Of a stretch of DNA of 64,000 nucleotides, positions 56,118 to 64,000 are shown one piece after another. Where the stretch lies: assembly GCF_000016985.1 (NCBI RefSeq), contig NC_009633.1, forward strand, positions 1,054,001 to 1,118,000, read 5' to 3'. The notes beneath the pieces were generated by a model. It was not told where the DNA came from, searched no databases, and was given only the letters and a program-made list of their open reading frames with translations. The stretch's first letter is position 1. Every line of letters starts with the position of its first letter. A program made the translations under genes and the position numbers. The DNA is from Alkaliphilus metalliredigens QYMF. GTDB lineage: Bacteria > Bacillota > Clostridia > Peptostreptococcales > Natronincolaceae.

Positions 56118-56135
56118 ACTACCTGAACGGGTAGT
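56118..56135. promoter_or_regulatory. Dyad ACTACC-N6-GGTAGT, copy 3
   Basis: Three bases after the regulator stop codon. It precedes a truncated exporter gene (56273), as copy 1 precedes the intact exporter. Confidence 0.5.
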
Positions 56136-56272
56136 GGTATTCTCAGGACATTGATGGTAAAATATACATATTTAGTAAAAATAGACAAAAAGAAACTAGT
56201 CGTAACGATAATCCATAAGATTGAAGCAACAAATGAAGAACAAATAATAAATATGGAAATAAAGGTGATTAG

Positions 56273-56347
56273 ATGTTCAAGAAATATCATTGCATCAAGC
56301 AACGCGACATAGCCGATTGTGGTGCAGCTTGTATAGCCGCCATCTAG
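56273..56347 (+). pseudogene. Truncated start of a C39-ABC exporter gene
   Basis: M-F-K-K-Y-H-C-I-K-Q-R-D-I-A-D-C-G-A-A-C then stop, matching the first 20 residues of the exporter at 23254, with the same leader. After the break the sequence matches 27785-27830, so the deletion joined the exporter start to the region behind the first peptide gene. Confidence 0.9.
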
Positions 56348-56495
56348 GTATCATTATCATAGGATATGTCAAAAGACTATGCATTAATTGAAGTGCCTCC
56401 CTTTTAGTACGCACTTGGGGTAGGGTTAATTAACAATGTTTTTTTATAATATTAGATGCATTGTTTTTAAAGACTTGGGGACTTGAGGTGATAAA

Positions 56496-56903
56496 ATGAC
56501 CAAAGACGTTTTTCTATACATTTTTTTAGCAGTCTTATTCTTACCGCCACTTCTTTTGTTTATTCCTATAGGATTTTCTATTATGTTACTGCTTGTTCCA
56601 CTGATTCCATACTTAATTTCGATGGAAGTGATTGAAAAACTGAGAGAGCGTTTATTTTCATTTTTTTTCGTCGAAAAGGAGAACAAAGAAGATGATGTTA
56701 AAGAAGCAAGTGGAAAATCAGAAGAAAATACAAAAATGTTGAAATGCTCGTCATGGATAGATCGCTATGGACTAATAGTAGTACTTATCGTGTCGATAAC
56801 AATCATAATCCGATGGGATGGATGGGTGATGGCGTTTGGTCAAATGGCGTTTATATTTTTGAGTGGATTTGGAGTACTTACTCTAAAAAAACCAAAGAAA
56901 TAA
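56496..56903 (+). CDS. Membrane protein, unknown (135 aa)
   Basis: Two strongly hydrophobic helices at about 5-45, a charged cytoplasmic-type linker rich in Glu and Lys (about 60-85), then two more helices (about 92-105 and 112-127) and a Lys-rich end. Start after TTGAGGTGA. Its first codons and leader are shared with the gene at 50728. No family recognised; a possible immunity or accessory protein. Confidence 0.6.
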   Translation: MTKDVFLYIFLAVLFLPPLLLFIPIGFSIMLLLVPLIPYLISMEVIEKLRERLFSFFFVEKENKEDDVKEASGKSEENTKMLKCSSWIDRYGLIVVLIVSITIIIRWDGWVMAFGQMAFIFLSGFGVLTLKKPKK

Positions 56904-57150
56904 CCATTATAAGAGAGTGTTTTAAAAGCAGCAATTAGGCCTGAGCACATAAAAAATAATAGACAGCGATAACTGCTCTACCTGAATTTGTTGTACTTTT
57001 TTATAAAATGGTTCGGGATACTGTGGACCGGTACTTTTTCAACATTGGAAGCCCCAATAGAGTTGCGCTACGCTTGATTTTTAGGTTCTTTTAAAAATTT
57101 GTATCTACTTCAGCGGAATGTGAGTTCAATATCAGGAGGTGGACTATACA

Positions 57151-57360
57151 ATGAAAAATAAAACAATATTAATTCTAACGATTATTATTACTTATGTTAT
57201 AACTAGAATTATATATTTTAAACTTGGTTTTGATTATAATGTTTATACAGAGAGCTTTGCGATAGGCAAGTTTCTAGTAGATGTAGGAATATACACTGTA
57301 GTATTCATGGGTGCTTACCAATGTATTACTTTTTATAATAAAAGATACCTTAGCAAATAA
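57151..57360 (+). CDS. Small two-TM membrane protein
   Basis: 69 residues with helices at about 4-22 and 42-58, and a basic end (Y-N-K-R-Y-L-S-K). ATG 57151 follows AGGAGGTGG. A palindrome of GATACCC/GGGTATC follows the stop. It is the last gene of the island; similar in size and topology to the candidate immunity proteins at 27862 and 41531. Confidence 0.6.
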   Translation: MKNKTILILTIIITYVITRIIYFKLGFDYNVYTESFAIGKFLVDVGIYTVVFMGAYQCITFYNKRYLSK

Positions 57361-57457
57361 CAGATACCCTTATATAAGGGTATCTGTATGGGATGTTAAA
57401 ACTTGTGGGTTTGTCGATGATCTGACGACTGTTATTTACAGCCGTTTTGATTTATTA

Positions 57458-59227
57458 TTAACTTAATGCAATAAATTGTTCAATATCTCGTTCTACAAGC
57501 TTTAGTGAATTTCTCCAAAATTCTATAGAAGTCACATCAATTCCTACCATTTTCCCTACATCTATAATAGGAAGTTTGCCTGTGGCTGTTAAAAGCTCAT
57601 TATACTTAGGGATAAAAGCATCACCTTGTATTAAGTATTCTGCATATAAACCCTTTGCAAATAATAATCCAAAGGCGTAGGGAAAATTATAAAAACTTCG
57701 ACTGCCACTATAGTAATGGGGCTTATTAACCCACATATAGGGATGAAGTACACGATGGTCTAACCCATCTCCATAGGCTTCCTTCTGTGCCGAGACCATG
57801 AGTTCCTTAAATTCTTTTACTGATAAGGAATAATCCCTTCGTTTTTCAAAAACAGCTGTTTCAAATAGATAACGGCTATAGATGTCCACAATCACCTGAC
57901 CAGCGGAGGAAATGGATTCCTCTAGTAGGTTTAATTTTTCCTCATCATTTGCTTCCTTTAGGGCGGCGTTGACCACAACGGATTCAGCGAAAATAGAAGC
58001 AGTTTCCGCAATCGGCATGGGGTAGTTACTATTTAAAATACTTTCATCCTTTAGGCAATAACCATGGTAGGCATGACCCAATTCATGGGCAAGGGTGGTA
58101 ACATCACTAAATGTTCCTGTAAAGTTAGCTAAAATACGGCTTTCCTTAATGGGATGGAGGTTGAAGCAAAAGGCCCCACCACGCTTTCCTTGTCTTGGTT
58201 CTGCATCGATCCATTGGCTTTCAAAGGCATGATGGGCAAAGTCTGCTAATTCATCACTAAAGGATCTAAAGTTTGTAACAATATAGTCTCGAGCCTCTTC
58301 GTAGGAGAATTTTTTATTCACACTGCCCATGGGTGCCAGAAGGTCATAAAAGGGAAGACCACCTTGGTGACCTAATAGAGCCGCCTTTCTCCGATAATAA
58401 CGTTGAAAGCTAGGAAGACTTTCCCTCATGGCCTCAAGCATTGTATCTAATACATTTGACTCCATGCGATTTTGTATCAGGGTTTCAGCTAGAGGAGAAT
58501 CATAGCCTCTGAGTTCAGATAAGGTAAAGACTTCGCCCTTGATACCATTTAGTGCAGCTGCCGAAGACTCTTCTATGTCACCATAGGCTTTTAATTCTGC
58601 CTCAAAGGCACTTTTTCGAACTGATACATCTGAATCATGGGACATATTTCGAACCACGGGTAAGGGCAATTTTTTAGTTTCACCATCTACGTTGATCTCA
58701 ATTAGTAAAGTGGAGGTTAACAGTTCCTGTAATTTAGACCAGGCCTTAGAGCCTGTATTTTTCATTTTAGAGATGAGTATTTCTTCTTCATCACTTAATA
58801 AATACTGATTTTTGTCATGAATTTCACTGAGGAAGAAGTGGTGTTCTTTCAATGTATCAGAAGAAACAATGAGCTCTGATAGGTTGTCTAAACCACCTAT
58901 CCACCTCTCAAAGGTTACAATTGATTTTGTGAGTTTGGTTTCTTTTTGCTGCAAGCTATCGAGCACTTGTTGTGCCTGATTGTTTTTAGCATCTACGCTT
59001 AATGTAAGCACTGTAAACGCATATAACTTAGAAAAAACGTGATCCAATGCTTGGGATTGATTAATGCCTTCTTCTAGTTTCGAGATGGCATGTTCATGGG
59101 TTGTCAGCTCTGTTTGAGACCATTGGTCCATGGTTTCAATAAAATTGTCAACCTGCTTTAAATCCCTTTTAAATTGCTCGTCTTCAAACGATTGATAAAG
59201 CTCCTTTAAACTCCAATACAAATTCAT
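57458..59227 (-). CDS. M3-family oligoendopeptidase
   Basis: 589 residues with the zinc motif in L-A-H-E-L-G-H-A-Y-H-G (HExxH) near residue 378 and the PepF-like N-terminal helical region. It degrades peptides of roughly 7-20 residues in the cytoplasm in related species. No signal peptide. Start after AAGGAGG. It lies at the island edge and is oriented against it; its length and codon style suggest a core gene. Confidence 0.93.
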   Translation of the reverse strand: MNLYWSLKELYQSFEDEQFKRDLKQVDNFIETMDQWSQTELTTHEHAISKLEEGINQSQALDHVFSKLYAFTVLTLSVDAKNNQAQQVLDSLQQKETKLTKSIVTFERWIGGLDNLSELIVSSDTLKEHHFFLSEIHDKNQYLLSDEEEILISKMKNTGSKAWSKLQELLTSTLLIEINVDGETKKLPLPVVRNMSHDSDVSVRKSAFEAELKAYGDIEESSAAALNGIKGEVFTLSELRGYDSPLAETLIQNRMESNVLDTMLEAMRESLPSFQRYYRRKAALLGHQGGLPFYDLLAPMGSVNKKFSYEEARDYIVTNFRSFSDELADFAHHAFESQWIDAEPRQGKRGGAFCFNLHPIKESRILANFTGTFSDVTTLAHELGHAYHGYCLKDESILNSNYPMPIAETASIFAESVVVNAALKEANDEEKLNLLEESISSAGQVIVDIYSRYLFETAVFEKRRDYSLSVKEFKELMVSAQKEAYGDGLDHRVLHPYMWVNKPHYYSGSRSFYNFPYAFGLLFAKGLYAEYLIQGDAFIPKYNELLTATGKLPIIDVGKMVGIDVTSIEFWRNSLKLVERDIEQFIALS

Positions 59228-59298
59228 TGATAAAGAACCTCCTTAAAATAAGATGAGACTTAATACATGGGGAGTTTGAGTAATGCATCCAAGATAAA

Positions 59299-60840
59299 TT
59301 ACTCCCTTTTTTTAATGATCACATCATATAAATCCTTTCGTCTGCTTTTAATGTGGTTAACCGTACCAGAACGTCGATGCCTTCTTAGTATCTCAAGATC
59401 CACATCACCCACAACCACGGTTTCAATATTAGGGCTACACTCCCCTACAATGCCATCCCGTGGGAACGCAAAGTCTGAAGGGGTGAAGATACCTGATTGG
59501 GCATATTGAATGTCCATGTTAGGGACATGAGTTAGATTCCCAACAGTTCCAGCTGTGACAATGTATACTTGGTTTTCAACAGCTCGGGCTTGAGAACAAT
59601 ATCGTACTCGTAGATAACCCTGGCGTTCATCGGTACAGAAGGGAACAAATATGATGTTAGCACCTTCATCTGTGACGAAACGACTTAATTCTGGAAACTG
59701 AATATCATAACAAATCAAAATAGATATTTTCCCACAATCAGTATCAAATACTTTGACTTCATTACCAGCCTTGATACCCCACCATCGTTGCTCATTTGGC
59801 GTAATGTGAAGCTTATACTGTTTATCGATGGTACCGTTTCTTCTAAATAAGTATGCGACATTATAGATGTTTTCATCCTCTTCAACAAAATGAGATCCAC
59901 CGATAATATTGACATTGTATTTTACTGCCAAGTGAGTGAAAAGACGAATATAATCCTCTGTATAGGTGCTCAATCTACGAATGGCTTCACTAGGGCTTTT
60001 TTCATCTAAAAATGACAAGAGTTGTGTTGTAATAATCTCAGGAAATACAGCGAAATCAGATCCATATCCTGCACTGACATCTACATAGTATTCACATTGG
60101 TTGGCAAATTCCTCAAAAGAATCAATTTTTTTCATTTGATATTGAATGGAGCAGATACGGACAGGGAAAGAAGTTTTGAATTGTCTTCTACTTTTGGGTT
60201 GATAATCAACATTATGCCATTCCATTAAAGTCGCATATTTTAAAGAATCCGCATCATCTGGGAGATATTTTGTATTGATACGCTTTAGAGAGAAACCATT
60301 CATGATTTGAAAGGTCAATACGGGATCATAAAGATTACGATCTTCGACTTTTTCAACATATTCCCTAGGTGTCATTTCCTTTGCATGGAGATGATAGTGA
60401 GGAATACGCCCCCCTATGATGATACTCTTCAAATTAAATCTTCTAGCTAATTTTTTTCTAGCCTCGTAGAGTCTTCTTCCAATTTTCATGCGGCGGTAAT
60501 CAGGATCCACCATGATTTCAATACCATAAAGGTTGTAGCCTTCATAATCGTGGTTTGTAATGTATCCTTTATCAGTAATTTCATCCCAGGTATGCTGGTC
60601 ATCATATTCATCGAAGTTGATGATCAAACTAGAGCAAGAGCCGATGATTTTGCCATCGTACTCAACACAAAATTGTCCCTCCGGAAAAATACTGAAATGG
60701 CTTTCTAAATGTTCTTTTTTCCAAGGACTCATATTGGGGAAACATTTTTTTTGAAGGGCAATGATTTTGTCAAAGTCACCAGGTTTGATGTTTCGTAGAA
60801 TGATTTTATTTTCGAATTTTGATAAATCTAAGTCAGACAT
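59299..60840 (-). CDS. GNAT acetyltransferase fused to a carbon-nitrogen hydrolase
   Basis: 513 residues. N-terminal GNAT domain (about 10-180; I-M-V-D-P-D-Y-R-R-M-K-I-G-R-R-L-Y binds acetyl-CoA). C-terminal nitrilase-fold domain (about 220-500) with catalytic Glu (F-P-E-I-I), Lys (Y-K-L-H-I-T-P) and Cys (I-L-I-C-Y-D-I-Q-F). ATG 60840 follows GAGAGGAA; a longer frame to 60873 is less likely. It probably couples acyl transfer and amide hydrolysis on one small amine; the substrate is unknown. A single gene. Confidence 0.9.
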   Translation of the reverse strand: MSDLDLSKFENKIILRNIKPGDFDKIIALQKKCFPNMSPWKKEHLESHFSIFPEGQFCVEYDGKIIGSCSSLIINFDEYDDQHTWDEITDKGYITNHDYEGYNLYGIEIMVDPDYRRMKIGRRLYEARKKLARRFNLKSIIIGGRIPHYHLHAKEMTPREYVEKVEDRNLYDPVLTFQIMNGFSLKRINTKYLPDDADSLKYATLMEWHNVDYQPKSRRQFKTSFPVRICSIQYQMKKIDSFEEFANQCEYYVDVSAGYGSDFAVFPEIITTQLLSFLDEKSPSEAIRRLSTYTEDYIRLFTHLAVKYNVNIIGGSHFVEEDENIYNVAYLFRRNGTIDKQYKLHITPNEQRWWGIKAGNEVKVFDTDCGKISILICYDIQFPELSRFVTDEGANIIFVPFCTDERQGYLRVRYCSQARAVENQVYIVTAGTVGNLTHVPNMDIQYAQSGIFTPSDFAFPRDGIVGECSPNIETVVVGDVDLEILRRHRRSGTVNHIKSRRKDLYDVIIKKRE

Positions 60841-61205
60841 GATTTCATTCCTCTCATTTGTAATTAAAGTCATTTAAGTAATCATAAAAGTTCGATCACT
60901 TTTCTTTATACCCCTATCATAGCGCATCTATTCATATTAACATAATAAAAAAAGAAAAAGGGGGCGGGTATTTAGACCCCGTGGGAAATTAATGATTAGC
61001 AGGACCAATGCGATCATAGAGATGTTTTGAATAAATATTTCCAAAGAGGGGATGATTTTAGTGAGTCAATTATGGATACAAATAGAAATGAGTAAAACGA
61101 TAGTGTCAAGACAAAATCTTCATTGAATTAGTTCGATGAAGATATTGACATTTTAAAAAAATTGAAGTAAACTTAATAGTTAAAATAGTCATGGAGGGGA
61201 ACTTG
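60841..61205. other. Divergent intergenic region
   Basis: It lies between the GNAT-nitrilase gene (-) and the LacI-type gene (+). It contains the LacI-gene promoter at 61145-61173. No gene otherwise. Confidence 0.5.
61145..61173 (+). promoter_or_regulatory. Promoter of the LacI-type regulator
   Basis: TTGACA (61145-61150), 17-base spacer, TAAACT (61168-61173). Confidence 0.75.
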
Positions 61206-62195
61206 ATGATATTCAATATAAAGGATGTGGCAAAAAAGGCTGGGGTCTCTATTTCTACAGTATCTAGAGTGGTTAATGATAGTAAAGTAGTCAAGGAAGA
61301 AACAAAACAAAAAGTATTAAAGGCGATTGAGGAATTAGGGTACAAACCAAATGCAATTGCAAGGAGTTTAAAAGTAAAGAATACAAAAACCATTGGTATA
61401 TTGATTCCAGACATTTCAAACCAGTTTTATCCCGAAGTTGTTAGGGGAGTTGAAGATATTGCTAACATTTATCACTATACAATCTTTTTATGTAATACGG
61501 ACTTAAATGCAGAAAAGGAAATGCAATATTTTAATGTGTTAACAGAAAAGCAGGTGGATGGTTTGATTTTAATGGGTAATGCGTTGTCTGAAGAGCTTTT
61601 TCAGACAATAAAAAAACTCAAAATTCCCACAGTGTTAATTGGGACAGATTATGAGGACCTGCCCTCTGTCACCATTGATAATGTGAAAGCAAGTCAAGAG
61701 ATGGTCAACTATCTAATTAAGAAGGGTCATGAAAGGATTGCCATGATTACAGGAAAGCAAAGAGATCCTGTCATAGGGGTAGATCGATTTGAAGGATATA
61801 AAAGGGCATTGAAAGAAGCGAAACTTACATATAATGAAAAACTCGTGGTTGAGGGTGGGTATCGGTTTAAAAGTGGTTATGACGGAGCTAAAAAGCTTCT
61901 TGCATTAGACGAGCCTCCTAGTGCTATCTTTGTAGCCAGTGATGAAATGGCTATTGGTGTCATTCGTGCGGCCCATGAATTGAATATTTCCATGCCTGAA
62001 ACCTTGGCAGTCGTTGGTTTTGACAATGTTGATATGTCAGGAAAGGTTTATCCAGCCTTGACAACCATTGCTCAACCTATGTACGAGATGGGTGCCATCG
62101 GAATGAGGGTATTAACTAAAATTATCAATGATACTCCTTTGGAGGAAACAAAAATATGTTTAGACTATAGCTTGATTGAAAGGGAAAGTAGTTAA
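61206..62195 (+). CDS. LacI/GalR-family transcriptional regulator
   Basis: 329 residues. The N-terminal LacI HTH (I-K-D-V-A-K-K-A-G-V-S-I-S-T-V-S-R-V-V-N) and hinge P-N-A-I-A-R-S-L-K are followed by a periplasmic-binding-protein-like sensor domain (G-I-L-I-P-D-I-S-N-Q-F-Y, V-V-G-F-D-N-V-D). I start at ATG 61206, six bases after GGAGGGGAAC; ATG 61191 overlaps that site. A global or sugar-specific role cannot be decided; no transport genes adjoin. Terminator at 62241-62277. Confidence 0.92.
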   Translation: MIFNIKDVAKKAGVSISTVSRVVNDSKVVKEETKQKVLKAIEELGYKPNAIARSLKVKNTKTIGILIPDISNQFYPEVVRGVEDIANIYHYTIFLCNTDLNAEKEMQYFNVLTEKQVDGLILMGNALSEELFQTIKKLKIPTVLIGTDYEDLPSVTIDNVKASQEMVNYLIKKGHERIAMITGKQRDPVIGVDRFEGYKRALKEAKLTYNEKLVVEGGYRFKSGYDGAKKLLALDEPPSAIFVASDEMAIGVIRAAHELNISMPETLAVVGFDNVDMSGKVYPALTTIAQPMYEMGAIGMRVLTKIINDTPLEETKICLDYSLIERESS

Positions 62196-62240
62196 ATCAT
62201 GGAACAAAATGTCGCTTTCCTCGTCTAACTACTATAAAGA

Positions 62241-62277
62241 AGGGATTATGATTACGTATTTCATAATCCTTATTTTT
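62241..62277 (+). terminator. Terminator after the LacI-type gene
   Basis: GGATTATGA pairs with TCATAATCC, followed by TTATTTTTT. Confidence 0.88.
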
Positions 62278-62390
62278 TGGGCAATCTGTTAATTTTGTGA
62301 AAGTGATTACAATTAAAAAGGTAGCAGTATTATTGATAAAACCGGAACTGAAAATACAGGGGAAATAAAATAATAAATCCATCTATTTTA

Positions 62391-62419
62391 TTGACAACAT
62401 AGGTTAAATTATGTAGTAT
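62391..62419 (+). promoter_or_regulatory. Strong promoter upstream of tig
   Basis: TTGACA (62391-62396), 17 bases, TAGTAT (62414-62419). A terminator follows within 60 bases. Confidence 0.75.
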
Positions 62420-62445
62420 TAGAATGATAGACATATACTTTTAAC

Positions 62446-62479
62446 CATCCTATAGATGATCTTATGGATGTTTTTTTAT
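62446..62479 (+). terminator. Terminator-like hairpin in the tig leader
   Basis: CATCCTAT ... ATGGATG followed by TTTTTTT. It could attenuate tig or end a short RNA. Confidence 0.65.
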
Positions 62480-62650
62480 GGTGTAATCGTGATTGATAGT
62501 AATAGCGTCAAATGTTTGGTATAATAACAAAGGGAAATTCTGTGTAGGTTGTTAATGTTTCTATAAAGATGGTAAGAATATAGAAAGATATGGATGAATT
62601 CATGTAATATTTTAAAGAATAAAATTAACTATACAAGAGGAGGGTCACTA

Positions 62651-63937
62651 ATGAGTGCCGAAATAATGAAAAAAGAAGATAATAAAATTACATTAAAGAT
62701 CGTGGTAGGAGCAGACCAATTTGAAGTAGCAATTAACAAAGCTTACAATAAAATGAAGTCTAGCTTTAATATACCTGGATTTAGAAAGGGAAAAGTACCT
62801 AGGAAGTTAGTTGAACAAAGATATGGTGTTGAGGTTTTCTTTGAAGATGCAATGAACATCGTTTTACCAGATGCCTATGAGGGAGCTTTACAAGAGCTGA
62901 ATATCGACCCAATAGATCGACCAGAATTTGATTTTGGAGAGATAAAAAAGGGTGAAGATGTTGAATTTACAGCAGAAGTACAAGTTATGCCTGAATTTAC
63001 CGTAGAGGGATATAAAGGTATAGAAGTAGAGAAAAACGAGTATAATGTACAAGAAGAAGATGTTCAAAATGAGTTAAATAAACTCACCGAACAAAATGCA
63101 AGGATGATTGCTGTAGAGGATCGTCCAGTTCAAGATGGAGATATGGTAGTGATTGACTATAAAGGATTTGTAGGTGAGGATCAATTTGAAGGTGGAACTG
63201 CTGAAAAACAAAGTTTAACCATTGGATCAAATCAATTTATACCTGGTTTTGAAGAACAATTAATTGGAGCAAGTATTGGGGATGAAATCAAAGTGAAGGT
63301 GACTTTCCCAGAAGAATATCATTCAGAAGAATTAGCAGGAAAAGAAGCAACATTCGAAGTAATGGTACATGAGATCAAAGAGAAGGAATTACCTGCATTA
63401 GACGATGAATTTGCCAAGGATGTATCTGAGTTTGATACACTAGCAGAATTGAAGGCAGATTTGAGTACCAAACTAGAAGAAAGCGCAAAAAAACGCACAG
63501 AACAAGAATACAGAAATAATGTAATAGAAGCGGTAGCAAATCAAGTAGAGCTTGAAATTCCAAATGCAGTTATTGAAAGACAGATTAATAATATGCTATT
63601 GGACTTTGACTATCAACTAAAATATCAAGGGATGACTCTTGAAAGCTATTATCAAATGACTGGAACAAAAGAAGAAGACTTAAGAGGTCAGATGAGAGAA
63701 GATGCTGAAAAACGAGCAAAGCAACAATTGGTACTTGATAGGATCAGTGAAATGGAAAAAATTGAAGCCACAGAGACAGATGTAAGCGAAGAGCTTGAAA
63801 GGATGGCGACTCAATACAAGCAAGAGCTTGATAAGTTAAAATCCAACTTAAGAGATCAAGATTACACTTCGATTAAAGAGGGTATTATAGTAAGGAAAAC
63901 AATTGACTTACTAGCTGAAAATGCAAAAGTTTCTTAA
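62651..63937 (+). CDS. tig: Trigger factor
   Basis: 428 residues. Ribosome-binding N-terminal domain with the signature G-F-R-K-G-K-V-P-R near residue 45, FKBP-type prolyl isomerase domain (about 155-245) and a helical C-terminal chaperone domain. It folds nascent chains at the ribosome exit. ATG 62651 follows AGAGGAGGG; a longer in-frame start at 62594 has no ribosome site. It precedes clpP by 47 bases, the usual order tig-clpP-clpX. Confidence 0.97.
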   Translation: MSAEIMKKEDNKITLKIVVGADQFEVAINKAYNKMKSSFNIPGFRKGKVPRKLVEQRYGVEVFFEDAMNIVLPDAYEGALQELNIDPIDRPEFDFGEIKKGEDVEFTAEVQVMPEFTVEGYKGIEVEKNEYNVQEEDVQNELNKLTEQNARMIAVEDRPVQDGDMVVIDYKGFVGEDQFEGGTAEKQSLTIGSNQFIPGFEEQLIGASIGDEIKVKVTFPEEYHSEELAGKEATFEVMVHEIKEKELPALDDEFAKDVSEFDTLAELKADLSTKLEESAKKRTEQEYRNNVIEAVANQVELEIPNAVIERQINNMLLDFDYQLKYQGMTLESYYQMTGTKEEDLRGQMREDAEKRAKQQLVLDRISEMEKIEATETDVSEELERMATQYKQELDKLKSNLRDQDYTSIKEGIIVRKTIDLLAENAKVS

Positions 63938-63984
63938 GTTTGATAATAGAAGTTGTTTAAATTTAATATTGGGAGGGGATCATT

Positions 63985-64000
63985 ATGGCTTTAGTGCCTG
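63985..64000 (+). CDS. clpP: Start of ClpP protease gene (cut by window end)
   Basis: Only five codons are visible, M-A-L-V-P, after GGGAGGGG. The residues and position right behind tig fit clpP, but this is mainly a synteny inference. Confidence 0.6.

Larger units (their letters stand above)
62196..62650. other. Region between the LacI-type gene and tig
   Basis: It holds the LacI-gene terminator, a consensus promoter at 62391-62419 and a terminator at 62446-62479, leaving about 170 bases before tig with no obvious gene. Confidence 0.5.

Overview
The window looks like a chromosomal segment of an anaerobic, endospore-forming, low-GC Firmicute of class Clostridia. An Alkaliphilus-like organism is my guess, from general resemblance only. 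Support comes from AT-rich DNA, strong GGAGG ribosome binding sites, two Spo0E-like phosphatase genes, a complete riboflavin operon behind an FMN riboswitch, a tungstate transporter behind a Moco/Tuco-type riboswitch, and a trigger factor gene followed by the first codons of clpP.

Layout. 1-9.3 kb: a small excisionase-type HTH protein, an MFS carrier, a SulP anion permease, and a signalling block with a MEDS-PAS sensor kinase split by a frameshift, a hybrid kinase with REC and HPt domains, and an OmpR-type response regulator transcribed convergently. 9.6-22.8 kb is ordinary core genome: Spo0E-like proteins, a pair of nucleoside-recognition (Gate) membrane proteins, ribD-ribE-ribBA-ribH, tupABC, a CBS protein, an LCP-family protein and a MASE3-PP2C phosphatase. 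57.4-64 kb is core again: an M3 oligopeptidase, a GNAT-nitrilase fusion, a LacI-type regulator, tig and the start of clpP.

22.8-57.4 kb is an accessory island built around secreted peptides. It has one intact exporter pair, a C39-peptidase ABC transporter and an HlyD-like adaptor. Four short genes have related double-glycine leaders (K-E-M-T-Q ... G-G). A fifth precursor has a different double-glycine leader and three X-Tyr-Gly repeats beside a radical SAM/SPASM enzyme with a TPR tail. Around these lie four CPBP (CAAX-type) membrane proteins, several one- to three-TM small proteins that could give immunity, a LuxR-type mini-regulator, a GAF-LuxR regulator and an exported M16 zinc peptidase. 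Each of the five peptide genes is preceded by a conserved segment of about 215-230 bp holding an inverted repeat just upstream of a TATAAT box. I infer that the genes cooperate as follows: regulators switch on the peptide promoters, the C39 transporter cuts after Gly-Gly and exports, the radical SAM enzyme modifies the XYG-repeat peptide (possibly as a splicease), and the CPBP and small membrane proteins give immunity or processing.

The island is a mosaic. It holds two truncated copies of the exporter gene start, a deleted copy of the GAF-LuxR gene, a truncated HlyD copy and a segmental duplication of the mini-regulator plus peptide promoter. It is full of mobile DNA: an IS21-family element (35982-38743, 5-bp target duplication) inside an IS66 remnant; an IS1182-like element with a frameshifted transposase inside a REP-like repeat; an IS701/IS4-like remnant; and a group II intron, starting in another REP-like repeat, whose reverse transcriptase gene is split by a 2.7-kb serine-recombinase element. 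All names come from motif reading; no database search was run.
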